Of a stretch of DNA of 64,000 bases, positions 24,000 through 37,504 are shown piece by piece. Position 1 is the stretch's first letter; each line of letters opens with the position of its first letter. The notes under the pieces are model-generated. The model was not told the origin of the DNA. It made no database searches and worked only from the letters and a program-made list of their open reading frames with translations. The DNA lies in contig JACMZG010001913.1 in NCBI GenBank assembly GCA_018340805.1, positions 40,652,796-40,716,795 on the forward strand, in the 5' to 3' direction. The position numbers and the translations under genes were made by a program. This stretch comes from Microvelia longipes (taxonomy: Eukaryota; Arthropoda; Insecta; Hemiptera; Veliidae).

Positions 24000-26900
24000 T
24001 TAAAAATGACTGCCTCTCTGTGATTAACGCGAGAATTCAAAATGTCATAATAATTTGTGAACAAACCCTCAGAGTTGTTTTATTTGCGCCTGAAAAATAA
24101 AAATTTGTTTTCTTTCGTATTTTTTTGTAAAAATTTTTGTCACATGATATTGGCATAACCTCCTCTATGATTACAATAGTCGTTAGAAGTAGCCCTAGCG
24201 GTCAACATTGTCTTATTTTGACTTTTTCAGTCTTATCGAAAGCCCGATATAACGTGAGTGAAGTCATTTGTTAATTCTATTCTACTATGTTTTATTACAC
24301 ATAAATTATATAATTTTATTAATCAAACAGGGCTAGCATGATTCTTACAACCAGTATTTTTTTTCCTTATCTATAAGAGTAAGCTCTCAGCTTTTGTTAG
24401 TATTGATTTTACTTAGCAGTTTTTCTTGATTTATCAGTATTTTCAGTTCTCTATTTAGACCATTTATATCATAATTGTGCTAATGTGGTCTCTCCAAGAA
24501 TAACGCATATTCAAAATTAAGTATTTGATCTGTATATGGCTGAAAAATTGGGGTATTAGAATTACTTTTAAGTGACTGTGGTTTCTAATGCATAAATAAT
24601 GTAACGCATTTTCCGTTCCTACACTTGTGGCTATTTACTGCCAAAATTAGGTAATTTTTCTTACCATCCAAAAAGGCCAATTTGAAATTGTACAAAAAAT
24701 TGTTTTTTTACTAGTATGTACAACATAATACATTTTTATTATTTAGTAGTATTAACATTGAAATCAGTGACTGCTTAAAAAAACAATTGGCCTTGAAAAG
24801 ATTCAAATATATTTCCTCTGTCTGGCACCTAATTGCCACGTATACTTTAAGAATTATTTAGAATAAAAATTAAAACAGCCATATTATTTCTTTTAAATGG
24901 CACAAACAATATTTAATATGGCAAATAGTCTTACTATAAAACTTTATTGATAAAATTTCAACAATAACGATTGGATTATTAATAACAAATTATTATACCA
25001 CAAAACCAATTATTTCCAATTTTTTTTTAAATTATAATTATTTATTTATATAATTTTGTGCGCTTAATGACGAATGTATAATTTTTTAAATACATTGAAT
25101 GATACATTAAATACGAGGAGGAGAGGGAGACAACTATTTATCTTTATTCCATTTATATAACTTTAATAGAAAGTAAACAAATACAACTTAAAACATAAAT
25201 AAAAAACAAATTTAAAGAAAGTTTGAGAGAAATAGTTGGATTATTAACTGAAATTGCCAATAGATAGCAAAAAGTTAGGCTTGTAAAACAAATAAAATTT
25301 TGTTATAAAATAATTAAAAACAGGTTACTGAAACTAATAAAAATGAAAGGAGAATTTGAGCAGAATTAATATCTACACTGAAAGTTTGACTCAGAACAAT
25401 ATTGAAATTTATTTAGAAAAGCATTTAAATTGAGTTAAACATTAAAAAGATTGCAATAGACTGTTAACATGAGAGTTATAACTATGATCAAATAATTTTC
25501 TAAATTTTTATAGAAATGGTCCTTCGTGCCACTCAACCTGTAAACAATGATAGGTTACGAGGTGAAATCACAAAGCTGTTTACATTGCAGCTTTTAATGC
25601 CAAAAAGAATTACTAAGATGAAAAACCAAGTTTTATTACCTCAAAAATAATTAATAAACAGCGATAAAAATGAGCTATGTGAAGGCACTAAAGCAGGTAA
25701 TTTCATGCCAAAGCACCCAGGGTTGTCGCCAAATTTAGGCGTCCAAAGTTGAAGGTGCAAGAGAACTTAATTTTCTTATCTGAACCACATACATGGAAGA
25801 GTGCGTGAGAGTTTGCTTGGATTAACAATACAATAAAATATCATTTTTTTGCTTTGTTATGTAATCTTCTATTACACTCTGTATCCATCTGACAGGATGT
25901 AGTTTCACTTGAAATAATTCATCATTGATAATAGTTATAACTGTCTTAAGATATAGGCGAAAACACAATAAATATATTTTACCAACTAATTATTACAATA
26001 AAAAATCAGTAAAAATAATTTTAATACAAAATGCATCTTTTAAGAGCTTTATTTTGTGCAAACAAATAATTTTAATAAAATCCTACAATTTATTGATAAA
26101 TACAAAAACAGACAATATGCCTGGCAATCATCAGTAATTATTTAAAAAAAAATAAAATGAAAAAAATCACTTAGTTTTAAATTACATTAATTTAAAAACA
26201 TTTGCTAACAAAATAAATAAAATATTTAAATATTAATTATGTTAACTTATTGATGCAATATACTTTTTTATTTATAATATATTTTATATTTATTTATAGT
26301 CGCAATTTTTGTTTAATGATACAGTAATTTATAGATAAAATACTTCAATATATATAATTCTTTTGTGATAATACAATTTTTTATATATTTTAAATATATC
26401 ATTTGAGCTTTTTTATATTATTTGTATGTGTGGAGCTTATAAAGTAAGAAAAAAATATAATAAAAAAATTAAATACGTCCACATTATATTTTTTATTCCG
26501 AACTCTTGAAAAAAGGATTTGATAAACTTAAAATTATTATAATTCATAAAAGTAGAAAATTAATAATAAAAAAAATTAAAAATGATAAATAACGAGGGAA
26601 ACAGTTTAAACAAAATTAAATAATTATAAAATATTAAAATTCAAACCAACCTAGATAAATTGACACTCATAAATTGATGGAACGTTATAGCAAGTTTAGG
26701 AATGAGCTCAGCTCAGGTTTAGTCAGTTGTTTTAACTGTCAGTTGTTGTTTTGACTTCATTTTATAATTTTGTGTCTTATAGCTTATCCAACAGAACACA
26801 ATCAATGCATCATTTATTTTAAGTTCAACAGAACTTGACTATAGAAATCCTCACTAGCTTCCCTTCTGAGAATACTAACTTCAGCATTCAATTTTTAGTT

Positions 26901-27147
26901 ATAAAATATAACTAAAAAAAAATTATAATACACCCAAAAATTTAAATTGCAATAAAAGTAAAACTAATTCAGTATCGGAATATACATTGTTATATTTGGA
27001 TGTACAGTATATATTAATAAATATTTTTTACATTTTTAAATTATTTTTACTATTTCTTAAATTTTATGCAAATATTCTTATGTAATGTCTCCATGCAGTA
27101 ATTGCTTGGTCTTCATGCCATGGTGGATGCTTGCAAACAAGTCACAC
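24000..27147. other. Long A+T-rich intergenic desert, part 2
   Basis: No exon, RNA gene or resolved repeat boundary. The segment next to 27148 should hold the 3' UTR of the - strand gene there, but no canonical poly(A) signal was pinned down. Confidence 0.45.
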
Positions 27148-28919
27148 TCATATCCTATCTTCCTCTTCTTCATCTTCTTCCTGTTCGTCTTCTCTTTGGT
27201 CTTCTGATTCCTCCTTGTAACCAGGATGCTCAGAGATGGCATAGTAGTTTCCGTTATATATAACACCGAGTTCTCTGAGTACGTCGCCCCTTATGGTGGC
27301 TTTAATAGTCCAATTATAACAATCTTCACTTTCGCTTTCCCTGTTAAAAAGTAAAAGTTATGAACTTTATGGTTGAAGTCTATCATTCTTTAATGATAAA
27401 GAAACTCTTCCGTAGAAATCACCAGAAATCGGGTACGGGGTACCACGGAATTTTTCCTCATCACGTCAGATTGGCTACGCTCATCCTCCTCACTTATAAT
27501 AATAATAATAATGGTTCTCGCTGTTACAATCCAGTACAATTGTCTAGCGACGTCAAATAATAAGACTAAAATAACTAAATCCTATCCTCCAGGAACTCAT
27601 CTATTGAGTAATAGGCTTTTTGAGTCAATAGCTTCTTAATATGTAGCTTGAACGAGTCTTCAGGTAGCGCAGAGTAGGAAGCTGGAAGATTATTAAAGCA
27701 TTTCCTCGCCAGATAATGGGGTGTTTTGTTAGTTACTAACAATCTTTGTACTTTGGACTAGCTTCGCTCGTCCTCAGAATATACAATTCGACAAATGTAT
27801 ACTGCAACGTCTTTGAACTCGCTTTGCACATCCTCAAATTGTAAATAAATCCGTTCAATTTCCAGTGGTTACCAAACCAGGCACTGGCCACCCTCGATGC
27901 TACTAAACTTTTATGATCCATCACAAATAATTGATATACATGCTGCATTGAAACGAAATTTAGTGTACTTATTTATTAGATAAAGGTATATACTTGTGCC
28001 AAGTTTCAACTCGATTGGATTGTTTTCCGAATTTTAACAATTTTTTAAAAACCGTACACAAGCCATTCGATAAAATTTGAACTAATGCTAATAATGAGAT
28101 GTAACTTGGCACATATGTTAGCCTTATATGCATAGCCACATACGTGCCACATTTTAATTGAATCGCATTATTTTTCCGTGTTTTATGATTTTCGAAAATT
28201 TCGCTGAGTCATTATTGCGGGTTAATGACGTCATAAAAAATATTTTCCTACAGCTATTGAATCTTTTTTGTATAAAGTTTCAACTCTATAGCGTAAATAC
28301 TTTGGGGGTTACGATGATAACAGACACACACATACGGACAGATGACTTTGTAAAAACCGCTCACAGGAAACGGATAATTCCGGTGACATCTCGGTTTCGG
28401 ATTTTTTGCAAACACAATACTTTTCCTATGTACCAACGGTATAAATGAGGAAAATTAAAAATTGTTTTAGTTTATATTATCCAACTATCAAACTTTTAGG
28501 ATTAAAAGTGTGCTAGTAAAAATGATTTACTAGATTAAAAAAGTTAAAGTTCTTTGGGTAAAGTACTTTTTAGAAGAAACATTTTTTGTTATAGACAACT
28601 GAAAAGCATTAGGGAATGTGCAGCATACATACCTATCTAATCGCTCAACGTCTAATATTTTTGATGATAATCTTTCCAATATAATACCAATATCTTTAAT
28701 AGTCAAATGCCTCTTTTGATCAACAGACAGCTGATCAATAAGTAATAGAAACTTTTCGCTAGTTATTGCTTCCTCAGCAGCGTTTTCAGTTTCACTTTCT
28801 GAGCTCTCTTCTCGTGGTTGAACTGCTCCTACCGGCATCCTCCCCGTTCCACCACCTTCAATATCCAAGAACCTATACAAGGAGATAACAATACCCATGT
28901 CCTTCTTGGCATACGCCAT
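27148..28919 (-). CDS. Unrecognised two-exon gene, 159 aa, acidic C-terminus
   Basis: Exon 1 is 28919-28633 and exon 2 is 27340-27148, read on the - strand. The intron of 1292 bp has donor AG|GTATGT and acceptor TTTAACAG|G. Together they split one Arg codon in phase 2 and keep a continuous frame. Exon 1 begins MAYAKKDMGIVISLYRFLDI and holds a Ser/Glu-rich linker (about 38-52) and a predicted helical part (FLLLIDQLSVDQKRHLTIKD). Exon 2 has a hydrophobic, well-patterned segment (TIKATIRGDVLRELGVIYNG, then NYYAISEHPGYKEE), followed by a run of Glu/Asp (about 136-157). Codon use is unlike the A+T-rich background. An in-frame stop lies just before the ATG. There is no signal peptide or membrane segment. 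I do not recognise the family. It looks like a small conserved soluble protein. Confidence 0.75.
27341..28632 (-). other. Intron of the 27-29 kb gene, filled by repeat B
   Basis: Splice sites are as given for the gene. Most of the intron is one long copy of repeat family B in the opposite orientation. Confidence 0.7.
27425..28448 (+). repeat. Interspersed repeat family B, longest copy
   Basis: It starts AAATCGGGTACGGGGTACC and ends ACCAACGGTATAAATGAGG, about 1.0 kb. It includes (AAT)n at 27496-27512, a GAGTCATTATTGCGGGTTAA block and ACAGACACACACATACGGAC. Other pieces lie at 11851, 18085, 34050, 41527, 56943 and 63198. There is no coding capacity, no clear inverted ends and no target duplication, so the class is unknown. 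Confidence 0.7.
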
Positions 28920-29415
28920 AGAGGTACACTATATATCTAATTACTAAATCTAAATGGAATGGATATGATAATGACCTCTGGGCCGCGTTAATACAATATT
29001 TTAAAAGTTACCACAGTCTAAATTATCACAAGTGTACATTATAATTTATTTTAAGTTCAAAATAACTTATGTCCAAACAGACACCTCATGTTAAAGACTT
29101 GAAAGACGGAAACGCAATTCAGTACGATTGCATATTTTATTAATTTTCTTAATACTTTGTAATAGACATTGTATTAGTGCGGCATAAGTATGTACAAGAT
29201 ATGATATTTAAAGGATGACCAAAATTATGCCATTATGCCAAAATTGTGTCACTTATATACCTACATCGCTTTATATTCAAGATATAAAGTTATAAAGAAA
29301 AACATATAATGAGTGCGAGTAAGTGGGAGATAGTATAGAGAAAGAGGGTAGATGATATTTCAATGGTATGGATCTTAAAAATGAAGCGATGAAGGTAAAA
29401 ATTGCCAGGATTATT
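28920..29415. other. Upstream region of the - strand gene
   Basis: This region should hold the promoter and 5' UTR of the 27-29 kb gene. No TATA box or initiator could be assigned. GGGCCGCG at 28980 is the only G+C-rich spot. Confidence 0.35.
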
Positions 29416-29583
29416 GTTTAACACACGGCTAAAATCAGTTGACAGTGTGGGAAATAGTGTTGAGGAACCAATGAGATTGGTCCGATTTGAAATAGTGGAC
29501 AGGGTTTAACATCCAGGTATAACCTCATTGGCTCCCTCGCATTATTTCCCTCGCTGTCAACTGATTTTAGCCGTGTGTTATTC
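29416..29583 (+). mobile_element. Tc1/mariner-like MITE family A, copy 3
   Basis: TAACACACGGCTAAAATCAG with TTGACAG is exactly inverted at the right end (CTGTCAACTGATTTTAGCCG with TGTGTTA). Length is 168 bp. A right-flank TA supports a TA target. This is the best preserved copy, with arms of about 37 bp. Confidence 0.85.
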
Positions 29584-30345
29584 TATAAAAAAGTATGTTT
29601 CCTTTTGCACTGCAGCTTTTACTTGTTGATTTTTTTCGAAATTTTTTAATATAAAAAAGTTTTAATACTTTTAAAATTTTGCTGAGTCAGCATATTGTCC
29701 AGGCCCAGATTAAGTGATCAGACTTGTGGCTACTCTATGGTACTGTAAATCTCATGACCACATGATTTATAATCTGATGACGAAGAAAATTACCCCTGAG
29801 CCGGACTATTAGTTTAGTTTTCTTTGAAAATTCTCTAAAAAGGTTGGCAGAACTGATTTTTTGTTCACTTCTCGCATAATTTTTGTGTATCATCCTTTAA
29901 ATAATAACAATCAAATGCATTTGTGAGTGTTACAGGTATAAATTCATCATGCAAGAAAATAAGTAAGTTCAAAATAATTTGTGATTATGTGTGCAAGTAT
30001 TCTTAGCAGTAAATTTCCTAAAGGCGTTTTCTTTGAAATTTCGCTGAAGCCATATGAGTGCATTAGCGACCCTGCAAATAAAATCTTAGGGGGCTTCACT
30101 TTATGGGTAAATTAAGTCCAACGACTTTAAGTTTTAAGATACCATTGTACACTCTAAATGGACTATTTGTTATTTTACCAATAGAACTCTAATTTCTCAT
30201 GCATTGAATAAATAGAAAACCCCTCGTCCGAAACGGTTTACTACCACTGCCTAAAGACAACTTTCGTATATTTTTTATTTGTCTCCACCCCTTTGTTTTG
30301 TTTTACTTTTATAACCATCTTTAGTAATCAAATATATACCTCAAC
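29584..30345. other. Non-coding stretch with old repeat J
   Basis: The part at about 29675-29770 matches 8445-8600 (GCTGAGTCAGC, GACTTGTGG, CTACTCTATGGT, CTGTAAATCT). It provides the empty target site for the 36-bp element. The remainder is unassigned. Confidence 0.5.
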
Positions 30346-31127
30346 TAAAGTAATATATATAACTAAGTAGGAAAACTCCTTTACTAACCTGCGTAAAAAA
30401 ATTCAGACATGCGTGATCAGCTGATAGCTAAAAAAGAGGCTAAAATTGGAATAACTGCGCATGACCCTATTAGGATTTAGGTTTTTTTATTTAATTTTAT
30501 TGGCAAGAATGATAACTTTATGTGATTTTTACTTTTTATCGTGCTTTCGTACTTTAATGTGTACTTGCCAATTTTAGGGTTTTGTATTGAATTCTGTGAA
30601 ATAATTGTTACAATAATTTAGTTAAAGAAACAGAGAAACTATAGTCAAGGTAAATCACATTTTTTATTAAGATTTTGGCTTAAATATAACTTGAAATTAC
30701 GATTGCTTTAATTATATTAAACAATGTTAGGTTAAAGTAGTTAAATTTCTAATTAAAATTAATATTTGAAGGGAAAAAACAAATATCACTCGCAAAATGG
30801 TTCTAAGTTAAGTAGTGCACAGCGACAAGTTTAATTAGCCGCTCATTTAAACAAACCTAATATTTAAAGATTCTTTCTTACACCTCTATCGGATGTGACA
30901 GAACGTATTCGTTACACAAATTATCAACATTTACTTTTCATTACAATTTCGTACTAAAATGGACGAAAATGCAATAAAAACAAAAAAGTTTAGTACCGTA
31001 AATAGTTTGTTTACATTTACAAGGGTAAAACATGATGCCTGCGGCTGCGCCTATAGGAATATTTGAACTACATTTCAGGTCTAACAGAAATCAAATTTGT
31101 TTCCCTACTGGTTTATATATCACTTTA
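30346..31127. mobile_element. hAT-like non-autonomous element K, copy 1
   Basis: The ends TAAAGTAATATATATAAC and GGTTTATATATCACTTTA are inverse repeats of about 28 bp, continuing as AGTAGG.AAAC. The flanks are perfect 8-bp repeats ACCTCAAC (30338-30345 and 31128-31135). Length is 782 bp without a coding frame. A second copy begins near 44832. Confidence 0.8.
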
Positions 31128-31517
31128 ACCTCAACCAACTAAAACTGACTATTTTCAACCAAAACTGACTTGCAATAAACCAAAAATACAGGGAAAAGCT
31201 CATACGTACATTAATATCGAATGATGTGAGTGTAGGTTAAGTTGTTTTTAGTTTATAATAGTCATTTTTGGTAATTGATGGGTTAAGTATTGATTAATGA
31301 TAATTACTAGAGGTTACAAATGGTGATTAGTGATGATTGCTTAGAGATCTGAATTTAAAATATACCAAAAAACTAAAAAAGATTAATGTGGTATGGTGGA
31401 CTCATGAAAAATCCCAACATTTTCACCACGAATTTGCTGAGAGATGTTATTATCGCTTTTAATGGATTGAAAACAGCAATCGCAATTCAATTTAATGTTT
31501 ATACTTGCGTTGTATAC

Positions 31518-31719
31518 CTAACGTGGGCTTTAGCCTGGGGTCTAGGTTGCCTGGATGGATGCTGCGGGCTTAATGAATCCTGAATTGGAGACGTAGCTAC
31601 ACTCTTATGTACAGCTATCTTTCTCCCTTCTTCGTGAAGCGCGCAGCAATGAAAATCACATTCTCTTCCTCCACTAGGTGAACCAGCTCGCATGCATTCC
31701 TCATAACCGCTACCTTCAC
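31518..31719 (-). CDS. Putative internal exon of an unknown gene
   Basis: On the - strand a 202-bp open stretch is bounded by a good acceptor (TTCTGCTTTGTGCAG|G) and donor (GTTAG|GTATAC). It reads EGSGYEECMRAGSPSGGREC, DFHCCALHEEGRKIAVHK, then a Ser/Pro/Gln-rich part (SPIQDSLSPQHPSRQP). Five Cys in the first half and a local G+C content well above the neighbourhood argue for coding. It has phase 2 at both ends. No partner exon was found nearby and no family is recognised. It could belong to a gene with long introns reaching beyond this region. Confidence 0.5.
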
Positions 31720-31928
31720 CTGCACAAAGCAGAAATGTTTAGAGGCTCGAGAAAAAAAGGTGTTAAGGCAAAAGGGTGTTTAGGTGCACAACATAGCTTT
31801 AGGACGAAAAGGGTAAGTTGGTGAACAAAAGAGTGTATGCAAAATATAAAAGTAAGGACAAATGGTGTAAGGATGGTGAAGAAGGTGTCAGGAGAAAATA
31901 GTTCTTAGATTTAGCATGTACAAAAGAC

Positions 31929-32009
31929 AGGATGCTTAAAAAAGTGTTCGGACACAAAGGTGAGAGGATGCATTAAAAAGTGTTCGGACACAATGGTGTT
32001 AGGATGCAT
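31929..32009 (+). repeat. ~36-bp tandem repeat, 2.3 copies
   Basis: Units AGGATGC...TTAAAAAAGTGT plus TCGGACACAAAGGTGAG repeat twice, and a third starts AGGATGCATAAGAG. Weaker relatives (AGGTGT, GGATGGTG) precede it from 31740. Confidence 0.7.
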
Positions 32010-32697
32010 AAGAGTTAATATTGTTAAATAAATAAGAAATTGATTTAGAAGTCCATCTGGCAGGTTGCTGACCAAAGACATTAGCAGTTGACTTTAAGTC
32101 GCACTCATAAGATTTAACACGTATAGAGATTAAGTAAAACTTATTCCTATGTCTATGTTGTTAAAATGGGAATTGGTCTCATAAGTTCAACCTTATTTAA
32201 TGTTGTAACATCTATTGCCCACCTTCTGTATTTTATCAAACCTGAAAATTCCTTCTTTAATTTTAAGCTGTGTAAATATTTAGAAATTACGAAGTAGAAT
32301 GATATAAGTGAAAAATGATTCTTCATGGTCACATAAATAACTGTTCATATCACCATCTTCTCCAATTCCTATGAAGAGGTGATATTATTGTTGTAATTTA
32401 ATTTTTTATAGGTAGGAAATCAAATTTACCAATGACATGATGATATTTAAACCGTCATAAAGATATATGAATAATATATTGATCAAAAGCTAATGCTGTT
32501 TGGAATAAGGCTATTAAATGTCAAAACTTCGCTAGATTTCGTATATAAGGTCAACATGACCTGTATAAATAAAAAATAGTAATGTTTTGTAATCAGAAAA
32601 ATACCGCTTTAATTGAAGCTTCTTTAATCATAGTAGATACCCAAATTTTCCTGTAATTTTAAGTTTTGCCTCACCAATAAATATACAAGTTCGCCAA

Positions 32698-32822
32698 TAA
32701 TTTAAAAGCATAATTTTCAAATTATGCTTCTAAATTAATCATTATTTCAGTAATGTATAATTTAGAAGCATAATTTTTGAATTATGCTTCTAAATTATTC
32801 ATTACTTCAGTAATGAATTTTT
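32698..32822. repeat. Tandem pair of hairpins
   Basis: AAGCATAATTTTCAAATTAT with GCTT is a near-perfect hairpin. It recurs about 60 bases on as AAGCATAATTTTTGAATTAT with GCTT. The units are separated by TCATTA.TTCAGTAATG. Confidence 0.7.
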
Positions 32823-33638
32823 GCAATTAGATGTTTTTGTATCACAGTACCTGACGATATGTCGGACGTCGAAAAACAGTGAGAAGATTAAAAGAGATTT
32901 TTAAGAGAGAAATTTAGGCAGTCAATATTTAAAAAATGACAAAAATCAGAACGAAATTTAGTCGATTAATTTACCTCTTATAGGTGTACATTTATATCAA
33001 ATACACGCTCGAATCAGCAAAATAGGTAACTAGGCTGTAAAATGAGATTTTATTGCTACGGGAATTTATTTATTGACGAGCCGAGCAAGCTAATAATTAA
33101 TTTTCAGAGCAATAAAATCGCTTTACATACTTAAATCTGGGCGCAGTCAATAAAATAGAATAAAAAATTAAATATTTTACTTCATTTAATTTAATTTCCT
33201 ATTAGCTGTAAAGTATTTACGCATTTTACAGCCGACGGACGTAAAGTAAATGATTATTACCTCAGCAATACAATCGCTCTTTACTATGTCATGTTTGAGG
33301 CTGTAGACATTTTACAACCATTCTGAAAAAACTATTATACCGGACCGTGTGACTGATTTTTGTGCCAAGTTTTAAACTCTCCAGGTTTGTTTCAGTGGGA
33401 GTTATACTACAAGTTTCACTTGAGTTACACATCAAATAACACGAAGAAACATAAACAAAACGTCATGAAAATGCCTAAAACGGAAGATTTCGGATTTTTA
33501 AGGTAAACAAAATACTTTTTTCCTATATACCTACTGTAGAAGGTGATAAATTTAAGTATAATATCAATAAAAGATGCTTGCTTAACTTGCAGAGCTACTG
33601 AATCTAAAATGAAATATTTTAAGGGACTTGCTTCGCTC

Positions 33639-33958
33639 CATTGAGTTATATTACTAGAAGGAGCATAACCTATCTTAATACATAGCGAGGCCTGAAACAT
33701 TATTTTGGGGCTCTCAGGGGCTCTATGTGACCTCATTGAAACCTCCTCCAAGACTAAGTTAAGGTTATAATAAATCAATTGTTTTTGGCTTCCCGCACAT
33801 TGTTTGTGTTTTGATATATATTTTAAACGTTCTTTAATTATGTTACTGTAATTTTGTTCTCTTTATTTAATTATATCGATAGTCGAAGGTAGTCAGGTTA
33901 CTTTTTCTATGTTTCAAAATTCAACTAATAGGTCCCCTCTAGTAATAATATTTCTATG
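33639..33958 (-). mobile_element. hAT-like MITE family C, copy 2
   Basis: This 320-bp copy is in inverse orientation and flanked by perfect 8-bp repeats CTTCGCTC (33631-33638 and 33959-33966). The interior has the family blocks for CTTAACTC, the GAGCCCC segment and GAAACAT-like sequence. Confidence 0.85.
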
Positions 33959-34049
33959 CTTCGCTCGCTAATAATTGATAAAATAAAGAATTAAACAACT
34001 GAAAATAAAATATTGTAAAAAAATGGCTCCTTAAAATTGTAAATAAAGA

Positions 34050-34290
34050 GGACAAGCGAAGCGAGTCTGAAGCAGAGAGGATAAGCGTAGCGAATCCGAT
34101 GTGATGTAGAAAAGTTCCGATGTACCCCGTACCCGATTTTTCTTAAATATCATATGCAGTTTGCATTTAAGTCTATTCTTATTGTGTTGAAAAATTGATG
34201 AAACATCAAATTTCTCAAATTTGCTATCTTATTCATGCTTATACTTGTGCCAAGTTTCAACTCGATCGCTCACTTTTATGATTTTTTTTC
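34050..34290 (-). repeat. Interspersed repeat family B fragments
   Basis: The inverse strand carries AAAAATCGGGTACGGGGTAC and TCGCTACGCTTATCCTCTC at 34075-34145. A separate + strand piece at 34230-34270 has ATACTTGTGCCAAGTTTCAA. Confidence 0.6.
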
Positions 34291-34300
34291 GATTTATCAG

Positions 34301-34471
34301 GCATGAAGAGTTAGGTCTTCCGGTGGTGACCGCCTCAATGTAGATGAAGAATCCGACGTTTCGCTTCCAATGTGGGAGGCATCTTCAGGGATGTAGGACA
34401 TCATAGATAGAAACACTATGCTCTACAAAACTGAACTGTTCATTTTTGTTGAGCATTGTGTTACGCAGTTG
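34301..34471 (-). mobile_element. 171-bp insertion with 10-bp direct repeats
   Basis: GATTTATCAG occurs on both sides (34291-34300 and 34472-34481). On the - strand the insert has CCTGAAGATGCCTCCCAC followed by GCGAAACGTCGGATTC, a pattern common in tails of Penelope-like and related retroelements. It is probably a short retroelement 3' end. Confidence 0.55.
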
Positions 34472-34707
34472 GATTTATCAGACAGTTAATCAGGCATATT
34501 TGATTAATAGCATCAAATAATCTCTTAAACAGTAGGGGTCTTAAATATGACAACCCTGTTTTTCTTGTAAAATTTAACTGCAATTATGTTTTGTTCGAGA
34601 GTTATCTTAGCCATTCGGTTGGACAAGTTGAGAAATTTTTGGGGCCAGCAATCTCTTGATTTTTGTGTGTAATAATTATAATAGATATATTTTTAAATGG
34701 GGCATAC

Positions 34708-35024
34708 CGTAAAGGTATATTACTAAAGAGGTCTTATAGGTTGAATTTTGAAACAACGAAAATTTGACCTAACCACCCTCCCTCATTAATATAATCAAAT
34801 AATCAGCACAAAATCACAGTAACTTATATAGTAGAACGTTTAAAATACACATCAAAACAAAAACAATGTGCGGGAAACCGAAAACAATTGATTTATTATA
34901 ACCTTAACTCACTCTTAAAGGAGGTTTCAATAATGTTACACAGAGCCCCTGAGAGCCCCAAAGAGATGTTTCAGGTCTTTCAATGTATTGAGATAGGCTA
35001 TGCCCCCTCTAATATATCTCTATG
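34708..35024 (+). mobile_element. hAT-like MITE family C, copy 3
   Basis: The 317-bp copy is flanked by GGGCATAC at 34700-34707 and 35025-35032, a perfect 8-bp duplication. The left end is diverged (CGTAAAGGTATATTAC). The right end is intact. Confidence 0.85.
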
Positions 35025-35032
35025 GGGCATAC

Positions 35033-36746
<1,714 letters not shown>

Positions 36747-36802
36747 TATAACTGTTACATTCTGATTAGTTTTATATTAAAAATGTAATTAATAATGAAA
36801 CA

Positions 36803-36808
36803 AATAAA
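36803..36808 (+). terminator. ARF6 polyadenylation signal
   Basis: AATAAA (within CAAATAAATAG) lies 57 bases after the ARF6 stop. More A+T-rich variants follow. Confidence 0.6.
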
Positions 36809-37339
36809 TAGTTTTTATCCTATTTATTTCTTGTATAAATATTTATTATGAATTAATTTTTTGGAGAAATCATTTTTATATTGTACTTTAAATTATTAAG
36901 CATGTTGAATGACACTACTGAAATACTATTGTAGATTTTAACTAAAAAAAATTATATTCAGTCTTGTATCTTGGCATTAATTAGAGACATAATAAATTGC
37001 TTAACCTCTACTGAAATTAAATGTTGTTATTATTTTGGCACAAAGTCTCAAAACATTCCTTAATTATAAATTTATTTTATGAGGCATAAGAGGAGCTTAG
37101 ATATGCGGAAACATTTTATAGGATTGGCTGTTTTTTACCAAATTCATCCCTGGTCTCTCATATTTTAAAAATTCCCTTTGGATAAAGTTAATTAAATTAT
37201 AGTAACTAAATGATTTCTTTAAAAAATCCTTGTTATGTTATTTATCTTTTCAAATATTATTTGGGGTCTTATTAAGGGTACAGCTTATCAGGACAAATTG
37301 CATAAATGTTATTTATTTAACAACATTTTCAATGTTTTA
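36809..37339. other. Non-coding stretch after ARF6
   Basis: A+T-rich; it may include alternative 3' UTR. Nothing else was assigned. Confidence 0.45.
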
Positions 37340-37504
37340 GTATAACACATAGCTAAAATAAATTGACAGTGTGGAAAATAGTGTTGAGGAATTAATAAGG
37401 TCGGTCCGATTTGAAATGGTGGGCGTGATTTAACATCCAGGAATAACCTCATCGGCTCCCTTGCATTTTTCCCCCGCTGTCAACTGATTAGCTGTGTGTT
37501 ACAC
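37340..37504 (+). mobile_element. Tc1/mariner-like MITE family A, copy 4
   Basis: The 165-bp element lies between TA dinucleotides (37338-37339 and 37505-37506). Its ends GTATAACACATAGCT and AGCTGTGTGTTACAC are inverse repeats. It shares AACATCCAGGAATAACCTCA with copies 3 and 5. Confidence 0.85.

Larger units (their letters stand above)
31720..33638. other. Non-coding stretch
   Basis: Apart from the two repeats listed separately at 31929 and 32698, nothing could be assigned. Confidence 0.45.

Noticed and set aside
28158..28448. Frames on both strands inside the 27-29 kb gene's intron
   Set aside because: They lie in repeat B and match other copies of the repeat at the DNA level.
33425..33778. 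- strand frame of 117 codons, with a related frame at 34888-35109
   Set aside because: Both are read through family C MITE copies. The shared peptide is repeat sequence, not a gene family.
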